Shown piece by piece: positions 16,659 through 23,533 of a stretch of 31,686 nt of DNA. Below the pieces are notes generated by a model. That model did no database searches. It was given only the letters and a program-made list of their open reading frames with translations, and had not been told where the DNA came from. The stretch is from a virus: positions 1 to 31,686 of IMG/VR virus record IMGVR_UViG_3300027865_000028. The stretch is one strand, 5' to 3'. The first letter of the stretch is position 1. Every line of letters starts with the position of its first letter. Made by a program: the position numbers and the translations under genes.

Positions 16659-16931
16659 ATGTTCACTAAGACAGACACACCTACTAAGACCATTCATGTA
16701 ACTGACACAGTTTGGGGATCAGGATACAGCATTACTACTACACCAATAGGCAAGGATCACCATCGTATCGTAGTAGGCTTCGAGAATGGTAAGATGCATG
16801 AGAGTACAATGATATATACACCAGAGGAACGAGACAAAGCCATCGCATGGTTACAAAACTACACCAAACACAGTAACCTCTACACTCTACTGCATAAGTT
16901 CAGAGTTCATGTCCCCGATTCACCATTCTAA
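16659..16931 (+). CDS. Small hypothetical early protein
   Basis: 90 residues, beta-like N-terminal half (KTIHVTDTVWGSGYSITTTP, HHRIVVGFENGKMHESTM) and a helical end (ERDKAIAWLQNYTKHSNLY). GGAG lies seven bases before the ATG. Codon use is less AT-biased than in the genes after 17.6 kb. No family recognised. Confidence 0.65.
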   Translation: MFTKTDTPTKTIHVTDTVWGSGYSITTTPIGKDHHRIVVGFENGKMHESTMIYTPEERDKAIAWLQNYTKHSNLYTLLHKFRVHVPDSPF

Positions 16932-16953
16932 TCTAATCAGGAGTACACAGACC

Positions 16954-17145
16954 ATGACCACCATCGAGACCTTAGAGGACAAGGCTGAACGTCTTAACAA
17001 AAGGTTCAACGAAACTGATCCCGCCAGCGACAACTATAATGACCTGTTGGAAGAACTTGAAATGCTGGATCGTGAAATAGAGTTGGAGATGGCGTTAATC
17101 CTGGAAGATGAGGAATTCTTCGCCAATAATCCAGACCAATCTTAA
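16954..17145 (+). CDS. Small acidic coiled-coil early protein
   Basis: 63 residues, strongly acidic coiled coil (LEDKAERLNKRFNETD, then LLEELEMLDREIELEMALIL) with an EDEEFF tail. I start it at 16954 (MTTIETL) because AGGAG stands ten bases upstream. An in-frame ATG at 16909 would overlap the preceding gene and lacks such a site. Very acidic small phage proteins can mimic DNA, but that is speculation. Confidence 0.65.
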   Translation: MTTIETLEDKAERLNKRFNETDPASDNYNDLLEELEMLDREIELEMALILEDEEFFANNPDQS

Positions 17146-17162
17146 CCAATCTTAACTGAGAT

Positions 17163-17190
17163 AGGGAGTGTATGGAAACATGCACTCTCT
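17163..17190 (+). terminator. Terminator-like hairpin after the first early unit
   Basis: GAGTGTATG and CATGCACTC pair (one G-T) around a GAAA tetraloop, and can be extended by two or three outer pairs. The following TCTTCTCTATTTGT is pyrimidine-rich but not a clean T-run. It lies 18 bases after a stop codon and before a gene-free stretch, so termination or RNA 3'-end protection is plausible. Confidence 0.5.
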
Positions 17191-17416
17191 TCTCTATTTG
17201 TACCAACTTAAATGGTACTTCTAGCCTTGTAGTCGCCCTTAGTAATATAAATTCACAATAAGTATATAATTACACCACAATTGATGCAATAGTGTGCGTA
17301 TTCGGTATGATTCATAGCAACCCTATGCAAATCCCTCAGCACTCCCATGGTAACTGAGTACCTTATACTTATACTAATCCTAACTTATCAACTACTTAGC
17401 TACTAGTCTGTTAAAT

Positions 17417-17492
17417 GCACTATATACCACTCATATGTATTGTATGTATTATATATTGTATATCAATGAGTTAGAGATACTGCATATAGTGC
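17417..17492. repeat. Nested inverted repeat in gene-free AT-rich DNA
   Basis: The outer arms GCACTATAT (17417-17425) and ATATAGTGC (17484-17492) are perfect. The inner arms ACTCAT (17429-17434) and ATGAGT (17466-17471) are also perfect. The centre is TATGTATTGTATGTATTATA-like low-complexity sequence. It could be an operator pair, an origin-associated dyad or a cruciform. Confidence 0.6.
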
Positions 17493-17513
17493 TATTAGTT
17501 TGTCTTGGTGCAA

Positions 17514-17542
17514 TTGACAAAGAGAGGTTTTGTGTGTACTAT
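17514..17542 (+). promoter_or_regulatory. Sigma70-type early promoter
   Basis: TTGACA (17514-17519), 17 bases, TACTAT (17537-17542, 4 of 6). Predicted start is near 17549, inside early element copy 3, so the element would lie at the very 5' end of the transcript. The first gene downstream starts at 17597. Confidence 0.65.
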
Positions 17543-17543
17543 T

Positions 17544-17564
17544 TGTGAGTATGGTTGGTTTAAA
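17544..17564 (+). promoter_or_regulatory. Early-gene element copy 3
   Basis: TGTGAGTATGGTTGGTTTAAA, one base after the -10 box TACTAT. GAGTAT (17547-17552) and ATACTC (17564-17569) form a 6-pair stem with the conserved sequence in the loop. It ends 33 bases before the ATG at 17597. The strongest upstream promoter of the set belongs to this copy. Confidence 0.6.
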
Positions 17565-17596
17565 TACTCCTGTGCTGTTGCAATAAAGGAATAGAC

Positions 17597-17821
17597 ATGA
17601 CATATAGATCAATGAGATGGATAAGTGAAGAAGCTGAAGTACGATATACTAAAGCTATACAATTCATTCGACACTATGGAAATGAATGTACTCCAATAGG
17701 TAATGATGAACGACCATTCTATATCATCGAGAACTCACCTTACATACTATTGAATGGTTGTATGTTTAGGACTGCATTAACTGATGGTAAGATTGAATGT
17801 CTAGGAAGGATTGAGATATGA
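17597..17821 (+). CDS. Small hypothetical early protein
   Basis: 74 residues with alternating helix and beta (MRWISEEAEVRYTKAIQFIR, RPFYIIENSPYILLNG, IECLGRIEI). AAGGAA lies before the ATG. It overlaps the next gene by 4 bases (ATGA), so the two are translationally coupled. No family recognised. Confidence 0.65.
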   Translation: MTYRSMRWISEEAEVRYTKAIQFIRHYGNECTPIGNDERPFYIIENSPYILLNGCMFRTALTDGKIECLGRIEI

Positions 17822-18258
17822 GTAAACATATTATATATAAGGATGCACATAGAGCAACACTATCAGTAGGTTATAATCTACAAACAACTGAACTATATGT
17901 AATAGCTTACAATAGAGATAATATAAAAGGTGACATAGCACCTGATATTGATGAAAGATGGAAACTACTTCGTATTAATCAAAGTGAGATAGGTACTACA
18001 GCAGGTAAGATAGATGGACGTGTATTACCTACATCTATTGCATTACATATGCCTGAGATGTGGCATCTTGCTCGTGATGTATTCTTTGAAGCTACTGGCG
18101 AACAGATACCATCATCAATAATGGAGAGTATTACTCGTGCTATTATGGAAGAAATACGAACAGAAGATGATAACTTGTGTAAGAGAGAAGTAGATTGGAC
18201 CAATTGGATGCCAATAGAGGTTTATCAAGCTAATAACACACCAACTGAAGGGATATAA
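17818..18258 (+). CDS. Hypothetical early protein
   Basis: 146 residues. The N-terminal half looks beta-rich (ATLSVGYNLQTTELYVIAYN), and the C-terminal half helical and acidic (SSIMESITRAIMEEIRTEDDN). It starts on the ATGA overlap with the preceding gene and is 2 bases from the next. No motif lets me assign a role. Confidence 0.65.
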   Translation: MSKHIIYKDAHRATLSVGYNLQTTELYVIAYNRDNIKGDIAPDIDERWKLLRINQSEIGTTAGKIDGRVLPTSIALHMPEMWHLARDVFFEATGEQIPSSIMESITRAIMEEIRTEDDNLCKREVDWTNWMPIEVYQANNTPTEGI

Positions 18259-18260
18259 CA

Positions 18261-18617
18261 ATGCCATTAAATGGTGAAGAGTTAAGAGAATTAGAGATGA
18301 TGATCCAAATCATAGGTAATGATTATATTACAAAAGATTTAGAAAAAATTCCAGGAGATGCAAATGATATGATGTCTGAAGCTTTGAACAAAGTAATAGC
18401 TATTGAGTTTGTGCATAGTAACTTAGTATCTGTGTATATATTAAAAATAGTTTCATTTAAGCCTGATATAGAATTTACTGATGCAATTAAGTTGTGTGAT
18501 ACGCTAATAGATCAAGCCTTCAATGAAGTAAGGACTAATTGTTATAGTAACCTTCAAAAAGCTATGGATGATGCAAGGGCTAGTCGTGATAAAGTCCTTG
18601 GTCAACGTGATAAATAG
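18261..18617 (+). CDS. Hypothetical early protein, helical
   Basis: 118 residues, mostly helical and acidic (EELRELEMMIQIIGNDYITK, ALNKVIAIEFVHSNLVSVYI), ending in a charged helix (QKAMDDARASRDKVLGQRDK). GGG lies eight bases before the ATG. It is the last of three tightly packed genes, and the 61-base gap after it carries regulatory element copy 4. No known family. Confidence 0.65.
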   Translation: MPLNGEELRELEMMIQIIGNDYITKDLEKIPGDANDMMSEALNKVIAIEFVHSNLVSVYILKIVSFKPDIEFTDAIKLCDTLIDQAFNEVRTNCYSNLQKAMDDARASRDKVLGQRDK

Positions 18618-18622
18618 TTTGT

Positions 18623-18643
18623 TGTGTAAGATGTTGGGTTAAA
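18623..18643 (+). promoter_or_regulatory. Early-gene element copy 4
   Basis: TGTGTAAGATGTTGGGTTAAA, with the same TGTG-N9 spacing but GGGTTAAA instead of GGTTTAAA. GATGTT (18630-18635) and AACGTC (18642-18647) form a 6-pair stem around the 6-base loop GGGTTA, the same geometry as copy 2. It ends 35 bases before the ATG at 18679. No convincing -10 box precedes it, which argues that the element itself, perhaps as RNA, is what is kept. Confidence 0.5.
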
Positions 18644-18678
18644 CGTCCCTTGTCCGTGCAACTAATGGAGATGTAGAT

Positions 18679-18855
18679 ATGAATATCGGAGAGCTAGTAG
18701 ACATATTGAAGGAATTAGATCAAGAAAGTAATGTAAGGATAGTAATTGGAATGCATATACATGAGATTGTTGGAGTGTATTTAATACATGAACTTAATTC
18801 AAGTAAACCTAGTCTTATACGATTAAGGCATGAGCCTACTCATGAGACTGCATAA
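18679..18855 (+). CDS. 58-residue hypothetical early protein
   Basis: 58 residues: helix MNIGELVDILKELDQESNVR, then beta strands RIVIGMHIHEIVGVYLIHEL and a short tail. This general form (a short helix, then a small beta unit) is common among small phage proteins, but the role is unknown. GGAG stands eight bases before the ATG. Its stop shares the A of TAATG with the next gene. Confidence 0.65.
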   Translation: MNIGELVDILKELDQESNVRIVIGMHIHEIVGVYLIHELNSSKPSLIRLRHEPTHETA

Positions 18856-19079
18856 TGACAAATGATGATGTATGGCTACACTTACAAGAGTATAACGATG
18901 TAGGCTATCATGATATGCCTAAATGGCTACGTAATCATCTAGAAGCATATGATATACGATTCGATATACGACAACCTACACAACAGGAGATGATAGAAAC
19001 TGAACAAGATGCTAAAGATCATAGAATACTGAATAATGAACTCACAACTGATGACTTAATGGAGAAGTATAATGTTTGA
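18855..19079 (+). CDS. Small hypothetical early protein
   Basis: 74 residues, charged, helical (NDDVWLHLQEYNDVG, MPKWLRNHLEAYDIRFDIR, EMIETEQDAKDHR). It starts on the TAATG shared with the preceding gene and overlaps the next by 8 bases. No family recognised. Confidence 0.65.
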   Translation: MTNDDVWLHLQEYNDVGYHDMPKWLRNHLEAYDIRFDIRQPTQQEMIETEQDAKDHRILNNELTTDDLMEKYNV

Positions 19080-19566
19080 TACCAATGGTTATGTAAATGA
19101 ACTGTCCTTTGCATCTGATGATGAATATGTACAGCAGGCTAAGGATCAAGTTAAATTCTCAGAGACACTACTAGATGATGCTTACCTTGCACGAGCACAC
19201 CATTGGGGTGTAGCTGCTGCAATGGAGAATCAGATTAGTTACCTTGGAGGACAGCTACTTCCTAAAGCTGAACGTAGATTAAATAACTTAGCTAATCCAA
19301 GAGGTGTACTAGCTGAATCAGATCTACGTATATCATTTGTATCCAATGAAGATCAACGACATATCAATGAAGATACTACCATTGAAGATGATATCATGGA
19401 AGCTGAGCAATTCATCGATCAAGTTAAGGGTAAGATGGAACGAGCTGCTGTGTTGTATGCTATATTCGTACATGCACATGATGAACTGTCATATACATTG
19501 GAACAGATGACATATAGGCAGATCAAACAGAAGGCTGAAGCAAATAGAGCACGTAGGAGTGCGTGA
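19072..19566 (+). CDS. Hypothetical early protein, long helical
   Basis: 164 residues, helical through most of its length (QQAKDQVKFSETLLDDAYLA, EAEQFIDQVKGKMERAAVLY), with a basic C-terminus (KQKAEANRARRSA). This fits a coiled or bundled protein. It overlaps the gene before it by 8 bases, and its TGA overlaps the ATG of the 40-codon gene after it. Confidence 0.65.
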   Translation: MFDTNGYVNELSFASDDEYVQQAKDQVKFSETLLDDAYLARAHHWGVAAAMENQISYLGGQLLPKAERRLNNLANPRGVLAESDLRISFVSNEDQRHINEDTTIEDDIMEAEQFIDQVKGKMERAAVLYAIFVHAHDELSYTLEQMTYRQIKQKAEANRARRSA

Positions 19567-19688
19567 TGGATTGGATGATGTATGCTTGGATGGGATTAAC
19601 TGATGCATTGTTGATCTTAATATATTTAAAGATGAACCACATTGAGAAATGGTTGATGAACTTAACAAACGTCAATCAGAGAATGTAA
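19566..19688 (+). CDS. 40-residue predicted membrane peptide
   Basis: 40 residues with a hydrophobic span at about 5-22 (MYAWMGLTDALLILIYL) followed by a charged helix. It starts on TGATG overlapping the previous stop. Small single-span phage proteins can be holin- or spanin-like or act on the host membrane. With no lysis cassette beside it, only 'membrane peptide' can be supported. Confidence 0.5.
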   Translation: MDWMMYAWMGLTDALLILIYLKMNHIEKWLMNLTNVNQRM

Positions 19689-19703
19689 GTTGCACCAACG
19701 TCC

Positions 19704-19726
19704 TAGACATGACGTTAAACTGTCTA
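19704..19726 (+). promoter_or_regulatory. Possible diverged fifth copy of the early element hairpin
   Basis: TAGACA and TGTCTA form a 6-pair stem around an 11-base loop that contains ACGTTAAAC, close to the GGGTTAAAC of copy 4. It ends 25 bases before the ATG at 19752, in the same kind of gap. It lacks the TGTG part, so it is only tentatively a family member. Confidence 0.35.
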
Positions 19727-19751
19727 CCTTCTATTTTATGGAGACTTAAAC

Positions 19752-19949
19752 ATGCCAATCAAATCATTCCAAATACGTAAAGAAGTTCTAGTTAATACAG
19801 GCAACTATGAGAATACTAAGGTGTCACATGAGATTACTTATCAGATAGATGGTGAAGAGAGTATAAATGAAATAGATTATATAGAGTGCATAGTAACACA
19901 ACGTATTGATGCATATTTACAACGACAAATAAATAAACTCAAAAGGTAG
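19752..19949 (+). CDS. Small hypothetical early protein
   Basis: 65 residues. The middle is beta-like (KVSHEITYQIDGEESINEID) and the end helical and basic (CIVTQRIDAYLQRQINKLKR). GGAG lies nine bases before the ATG. The gene follows a 63-base gap with the possible fifth regulatory hairpin. No family recognised. Confidence 0.6.
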   Translation: MPIKSFQIRKEVLVNTGNYENTKVSHEITYQIDGEESINEIDYIECIVTQRIDAYLQRQINKLKR

Positions 19950-19952
19950 ATC

Positions 19953-20009
19953 ATGGCTGAAATTATTGGATGGATAGTAGCAATAGTAATGCAAACATTT
20001 GGAGAGTAA
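19953..20009 (+). CDS. 18-residue hydrophobic micro-ORF
   Basis: Encodes MAEIIGWIVAIVMQTFGE, a single hydrophobic helix. AAGG stands seven bases before the ATG. It fills the gap between two genes exactly (3 bases after one stop, 1 base before the next ATG). Translation is plausible from the ribosome site and packing, but its length alone cannot prove it. Confidence 0.35.
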   Translation: MAEIIGWIVAIVMQTFGE

Positions 20010-20010
20010 T

Positions 20011-20181
20011 ATGCTATATGACAAAGAATATGTAGTTATACTTAAGGTACAAATTCAGAATGATCATCCAGCAAAATTAGTATTAAGGATGGCAGAAGTA
20101 GTTACAGATAATTTAAATGATCATCCTAATATACATGTCAATAGTTATGATGTATGTCCTGTAATAGATAAGGATGGGTAA
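20011..20181 (+). CDS. 56-residue hypothetical early protein
   Basis: 56 residues with two beta strands and a helix (KEYVVILKVQIQNDHPAKLV, RMAEVVTDNLNDHPNIHVNS), a ferredoxin-like pattern typical of small phage proteins. I start at 20011 since GGAGAG lies just before this ATG. An in-frame ATG at 19999 would overlap the micro-ORF. Function unknown. Confidence 0.6.
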   Translation: MLYDKEYVVILKVQIQNDHPAKLVLRMAEVVTDNLNDHPNIHVNSYDVCPVIDKDG

Positions 20182-20214
20182 TTCCTGCCTTCGAGTTGCT
20201 ATGGAGATATAGAT

Positions 20215-20370
20215 ATGAATACACCAGCTACACCTGAAGACTTTCTAGTTGCTATAGGAATTGCTATAGTAATGATAGCTATACCTATATGTGTCGTGCA
20301 AATAACATTTTGGTTACGACGAAGAAAGAGATATAAAGAAGTTACATCTTCTTGGGATAGGTTCAAGTGA
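20215..20370 (+). CDS. 51-residue predicted membrane protein
   Basis: 51 residues with one clear membrane span (about 10-34, FLVAIGIAIVMIAIPICVV), then a strongly basic stretch (WLRRRKRYK) that predicts the C-terminus inside. GGAG lies ten bases before the ATG. Its stop overlaps a GTG start (GTGA) of the next gene. It could be a holin-like or host-membrane protein. No better evidence is visible. Confidence 0.6.
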   Translation: MNTPATPEDFLVAIGIAIVMIAIPICVVQITFWLRRRKRYKEVTSSWDRFK

Positions 20371-20603
20371 CTAGACCTATACCTAAACGTATACCATTAC
20401 AATCACCTATCAAGACATTACGTGTAGAACAAACATGTGAAGATGAAGCATATGGTATGCCTATGGTAGATTGGATCATATGGTTAACAGCTAACAAAGA
20501 CTTTACACTTGGATCATTCATCAAACTATGCTATGATGGTAAGATGTTATTATGCACAATACATCCAGATGGAAGTCAATCAGAAATGGAGATTAGTGAA
20601 TGA
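20367..20603 (+). CDS. Small hypothetical protein with a GTG start
   Basis: 78 residues, starting on GTG inside the GTGA overlap with the membrane-protein gene. It has a basic Pro-rich N-terminus (TRPIPKRIPLQSPIK) and a mixed second half (VDWIIWLTANKDFTLGSFIK, LLCTIHPDGSQSEMEI). No family recognised. It ends 1 base before the ATG of the HNH gene. Confidence 0.55.
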   Translation: MTRPIPKRIPLQSPIKTLRVEQTCEDEAYGMPMVDWIIWLTANKDFTLGSFIKLCYDGKMLLCTIHPDGSQSEMEISE

Positions 20604-20604
20604 A

Positions 20605-21075
20605 ATGACTAAGAACGTTCCTACTGATGTATTCAAACGTGTCAACATGCATGGAGGTGATAAAGATGTCTGTTGGGAATGGGAAGGTACAGTTAACAAG
20701 TCCGATGGACGACCTTACATCACAATCGAGGGAAAAAGAAGACCTACGTATGTTGTTGTACTCGAACTCTCTTCAGGTGAGACACAAGAAGAAGCATCAA
20801 AGAGATTGGGTAAAAAGGCATTGGCATGTCATAAGTGTGATAACAAGATATGTAATAATCCCAGTGATCTTTACTGGGGTACTCATCAAGATAACATGGA
20901 TGATATGGTAGAGAGAGATAGACATGGCTTATCTAAAGTTATTATTAGAAATATACGAAAACTTTTGTCAGAAGGCAGAAGTCACTCTAACATTGCCGAG
21001 CTTTATGGAATTTCTAGAGAAAATGTCACGGCAATTAACAACAACAGAACACGAAAGTATCGAGAGACTGAATAA
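20605..21075 (+). CDS. HNH endonuclease with C-terminal helix-turn-helix
   Basis: 156 residues. The nuclease core is CHKCDNKICNNPSDLYWGTH with downstream Asn/Asp (QDNMDDMVERDRHG), the HNH_3-type pattern (residues 75-107), which cuts DNA using one metal ion. C-terminal residues 111-152 hold a DNA-binding HTH (EGRSHSNIAELYGISRENVT). Such standalone genes are usually homing endonucleases. I begin at 20605 (MTKNVPTDV). A longer frame from 20509 would overlap the preceding gene. The base composition here is richer in G and C. Confidence 0.85.
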   Translation: MTKNVPTDVFKRVNMHGGDKDVCWEWEGTVNKSDGRPYITIEGKRRPTYVVVLELSSGETQEEASKRLGKKALACHKCDNKICNNPSDLYWGTHQDNMDDMVERDRHGLSKVIIRNIRKLLSEGRSHSNIAELYGISRENVTAINNNRTRKYRETE

Positions 21076-21128
21076 TAAGATACATAGTATATATAATCTA
21101 TGGCAGAGAGATAATCCTTAATACACAC

Positions 21129-21157
21129 TTGACAATGTGTACTACTTATGTTATACA
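21129..21157 (+). promoter_or_regulatory. Sigma70-type promoter of the DUF932 gene
   Basis: TTGACA (21129-21134), exactly 17 bases, TATACA (21152-21157). Predicted start is near 21164, leaving about 33 bases of leader with a strong AGGAG site before the ATG at 21197. This is one of the best promoters in the window. Confidence 0.75.
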
Positions 21158-21196
21158 TAACAAGTTAGATCAATAAAGATTAACTAGGAGAAAGAA

Positions 21197-22093
21197 ATGA
21201 ATACTGTAGTACCACTACACAATAAAGCCAACTACTTCCCCCAAGATTCAGAACTATACTTCGATACCTTCGAACGTCCTCTTGCATTCTTAGGAGGACA
21301 TGAAGGACAGTACAAACTTAACTCACACAAAGCTATTGTTCGTATGGTTCAAGGCACTCATGCACAAGAACCTAAAGCTATTGGTATCGTAGGTAAGAAT
21401 TATAAAGTACTACCTATGAAAGACCTATGCCAACATGTAGAAGATACATTCTGTTCAGTAATGACAAAGGAGCAACTAGAAGGTGCCCAAACCATCGATG
21501 GTGCGTCATACAATGGAGGCATCTGTATGCGGCAGTATATATTCCCAAACATTACTGAAGACATCGGATCAACTTCTAGCAAAGTGGGTTTTCGGACAAT
21601 CATTACTAATGGGTATGATGGTTCATCCCCAATCAAGTTTTACAGTGGGGCGATTGACTTCTTCTGTACGAATGGAATGGTATCAGGCGTATACGATCTA
21701 GTATCTAAGAAGCATACATCAGGTCTTACTATTACTGGATTAACAAGTAAGTTAGAGAAGTCTATTGAAATCTTCTACAAACAATCGAAAGTATTCAAGC
21801 ATTGGGTTGGAAAGTCTATTACAGACGAAGAAGCTTTATCATTCTTTAAATCAACCAGTACCTCTGAACGACGAGCGGTACAGCTCTATGACCAGTACCA
21901 GTATGAGAAGCTTACTCATGGGCCGACAGTCTGGGCCTTGTACAGTGCGGCTACCTACTATGCAACTCACGACATTGATCAGTTCAAAGTACGTGACACT
22001 GGCAATGACAATAAAGTTATAACACTATTAAATAGAGAACGACAAGTTAGGTCATGGCTGAATACACCTGAGTTTGAGAAGTTAGCAGCATGA
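21197..22093 (+). CDS. DUF932-type phage/plasmid protein
   Basis: 298 residues. The pattern AIGIVGKNYKVLP (about 60-72), YNGGICMRQYIFP and GFRTIITNGYDGSSPIKFYS with CTNGMVSG is typical of DUF932, which is found in many phages and plasmids and has no settled role. It is the first gene after a strong promoter with a clean AGGAG site, so it should be well expressed early. Codon use is less AT-biased than in the small genes around it. Confidence 0.8.
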   Translation: MNTVVPLHNKANYFPQDSELYFDTFERPLAFLGGHEGQYKLNSHKAIVRMVQGTHAQEPKAIGIVGKNYKVLPMKDLCQHVEDTFCSVMTKEQLEGAQTIDGASYNGGICMRQYIFPNITEDIGSTSSKVGFRTIITNGYDGSSPIKFYSGAIDFFCTNGMVSGVYDLVSKKHTSGLTITGLTSKLEKSIEIFYKQSKVFKHWVGKSITDEEALSFFKSTSTSERRAVQLYDQYQYEKLTHGPTVWALYSAATYYATHDIDQFKVRDTGNDNKVITLLNRERQVRSWLNTPEFEKLAA

Positions 22094-22165
22094 AAGCTTG
22101 TAACACTTGGTAAATGCTGTCTTGTGCTTGTTATATACTAGAAAGGGATAAAGGAAAATAAACAT

Positions 22166-22372
22166 ATGATAACTAAGGAAGCGATCATCAATTCTATTCC
22201 TGAAGAATGTAATAAAACACTTGAACATGTACAAATACATTTGGACAGTGCAATAGAAGCAAGAAACAATGAGAATATGGATCAATACGCTCATGATGCA
22301 GATTTAGCTGCACGATTACTGCTTTGCATCGTTTGGGATATTGATAAAACTATAAAGATAGAAAAGGGATAA
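22166..22372 (+). CDS. Small hypothetical protein, helical
   Basis: 68 residues, helical and acidic (AIINSIPEECNKTLEHVQIH, AARLLLCIVWDIDKTIKIEK). AAAGGA stands about eleven bases before the ATG, and a TTATATACT box lies about 40 bases upstream, though it lacks a good -35. Role unknown. Confidence 0.6.
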   Translation: MITKEAIINSIPEECNKTLEHVQIHLDSAIEARNNENMDQYAHDADLAARLLLCIVWDIDKTIKIEKG

Positions 22373-22376
22373 GTTA

Positions 22377-22703
22377 ATGAGTGATGAACATACAGTAGCT
22401 ATCGTATCAGAGCATGGTGCTTTTATGCGTATGGCTGATAGAATTCGTAAGAAGTTTGCCGCAGCAGACTTAGGCTATATGTCTTTAGAAATAAAGATCA
22501 AAGGTAAGCCTGATGGAAAGCCTACTATGTCATATGAAGTTTCTCATGAACAGTATGGTGCTCCTGTTAAAGGTAATGACTTGGATGAAACAGTACGTGA
22601 ATGTCTACGTAGACAAGGTTGGACTGAAGTTAATAAACCATTAGAAATAACCTTCGAACCTACTGGAGATAATCCAACAACTGATATGCGTAAGGAAGAA
22701 TAA
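22377..22703 (+). CDS. Hypothetical protein
   Basis: 108 residues: helix (HGAFMRMADRIRKKFAAADL), a beta segment (YMSLEIKIKGKPDGKPTMSY), then a helix (DLDETVRECLRRQGWTEV). No active-site pattern. Four bases separate it from the preceding stop, and AAGGG lies before the ATG. Not recognised. Confidence 0.6.
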   Translation: MSDEHTVAIVSEHGAFMRMADRIRKKFAAADLGYMSLEIKIKGKPDGKPTMSYEVSHEQYGAPVKGNDLDETVRECLRRQGWTEVNKPLEITFEPTGDNPTTDMRKEE

Positions 22704-22713
22704 GGATAGAAAT

Positions 22714-23190
22714 ATGAAGAAGTCTACTGTTGCCCAAGTATTAAGTAAACTTGATGAATCAGTTGAAGCATTTATAGCTGTAGCATCTACTGAACTATGT
22801 AATGAGTTTGAATCATCTGATCAAGAAAGTAATACAGTTACTGAAGAAGAGTACGCAATGCATAAGACTATGGTTTCTTACTTATGCAATTCAATGCTTA
22901 CTAGTAAATTTAAGAAAGCATATGATGGTGACAAACGTATGATTGATCTACAACTTGGCTCTATGCTTAAGAAAGTTGAAGTAGATTCAGGACTACAAGA
23001 GGTATTACATGAAGACAATGTATACTCATTCAGTAAGAAAAGGAATGTAGATACTACAAGTGTATCAGCTAAGGATCTTACTCTAGAACTACAGAAACTT
23101 GGAGTAAGTCAAGATGATATTAATCAAGCAACAAAGAATGCTACTAAAAGTAAGAGAGGGAATTCTTATTACATAGTAGATATAGTATAA
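22714..23190 (+). CDS. Hypothetical protein
   Basis: 158 residues, acidic N-terminal helix bundle (VAQVLSKLDESVEAFIAVAS), then a helical segment (KKAYDGDKRMIDLQLGSMLK) and a C-terminal piece (LELQKLGVSQDDINQATKNA). No catalytic motif. Its TAATG stop overlaps the start of the next gene, so the two are coupled. Not recognised. Confidence 0.65.
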   Translation: MKKSTVAQVLSKLDESVEAFIAVASTELCNEFESSDQESNTVTEEEYAMHKTMVSYLCNSMLTSKFKKAYDGDKRMIDLQLGSMLKKVEVDSGLQEVLHEDNVYSFSKKRNVDTTSVSAKDLTLELQKLGVSQDDINQATKNATKSKRGNSYYIVDIV

Positions 23191-23480
23191 TGGAAGCTAA
23201 AGCTGATACTCCCATAGAACTTGCATCAATGGATAAGCTCACTGATGATGAGTTAGATATACTACTCACACAAATGAGAGAACGAAGACTTCGGCCTGTT
23301 CGTGAGTATGAAGAAATGCTTGCTTTACGTGGTGAAGCATTAAAGGAACAACTTGAAACCCAATACGATAAGCAACTAGCAATGTTTAAGAAAGAACTTG
23401 ATCGTGTTGACAAGGCACTAGATAAGATAGAAGCTAGAGCTATTAATTTAAAGGCACTAAAGATGCAGATGGGACAATGA
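23190..23480 (+). CDS. Coiled-coil hypothetical protein
   Basis: 96 residues, nearly all one coiled coil (LDILLTQMRERRLRPVREYE, EALKEQLETQYDKQLAMFKK). It begins on a TAATG overlap and ends on an ATGA overlap with an 18-codon reading frame. Function unknown. Its charge pattern suggests an oligomeric partner protein. Confidence 0.6.
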   Translation: MEAKADTPIELASMDKLTDDELDILLTQMRERRLRPVREYEEMLALRGEALKEQLETQYDKQLAMFKKELDRVDKALDKIEARAINLKALKMQMGQ

Positions 23481-23533
23481 AGAGAACATCTTCCGAGAAT
23501 ATGCGTGAACCAAACGAGCGAAGAGAGCTATGA
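23477..23533 (+). CDS. 18-residue micro-ORF linking two genes
   Basis: Encodes MKRTSSENMREPNERREL and overlaps its neighbours by 4 bases (ATGA) at both ends, so ribosomes leaving the coiled-coil gene could be carried into the peptidase gene. It may be a coupling device rather than a functional peptide. Low confidence as a protein, higher as a coupling feature. Confidence 0.3.
   Translation: MKRTSSENMREPNERREL

Larger units (their letters stand above)
17191..17596. other. Gene-free AT-rich stretch between early units
   Basis: About 400 bases without a credible gene on either strand. It contains a nested dyad (17417-17492), a TTGACA promoter (17514-17542) and early element copy 3 (17544-17564). 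The rest (17191-17400) shows no feature I can name. AT richness, nested palindromes and location near the divergence point make it a reasonable place for an origin, but I cannot show that. Confidence 0.5.

Noticed and set aside
20924-21121. 65-codon frame overlapping the end of the HNH gene
   Set aside because: Its first 150 bases lie within the HNH gene's helix-turn-helix in another frame. Only 46 bases are new, and it has no ribosome site.
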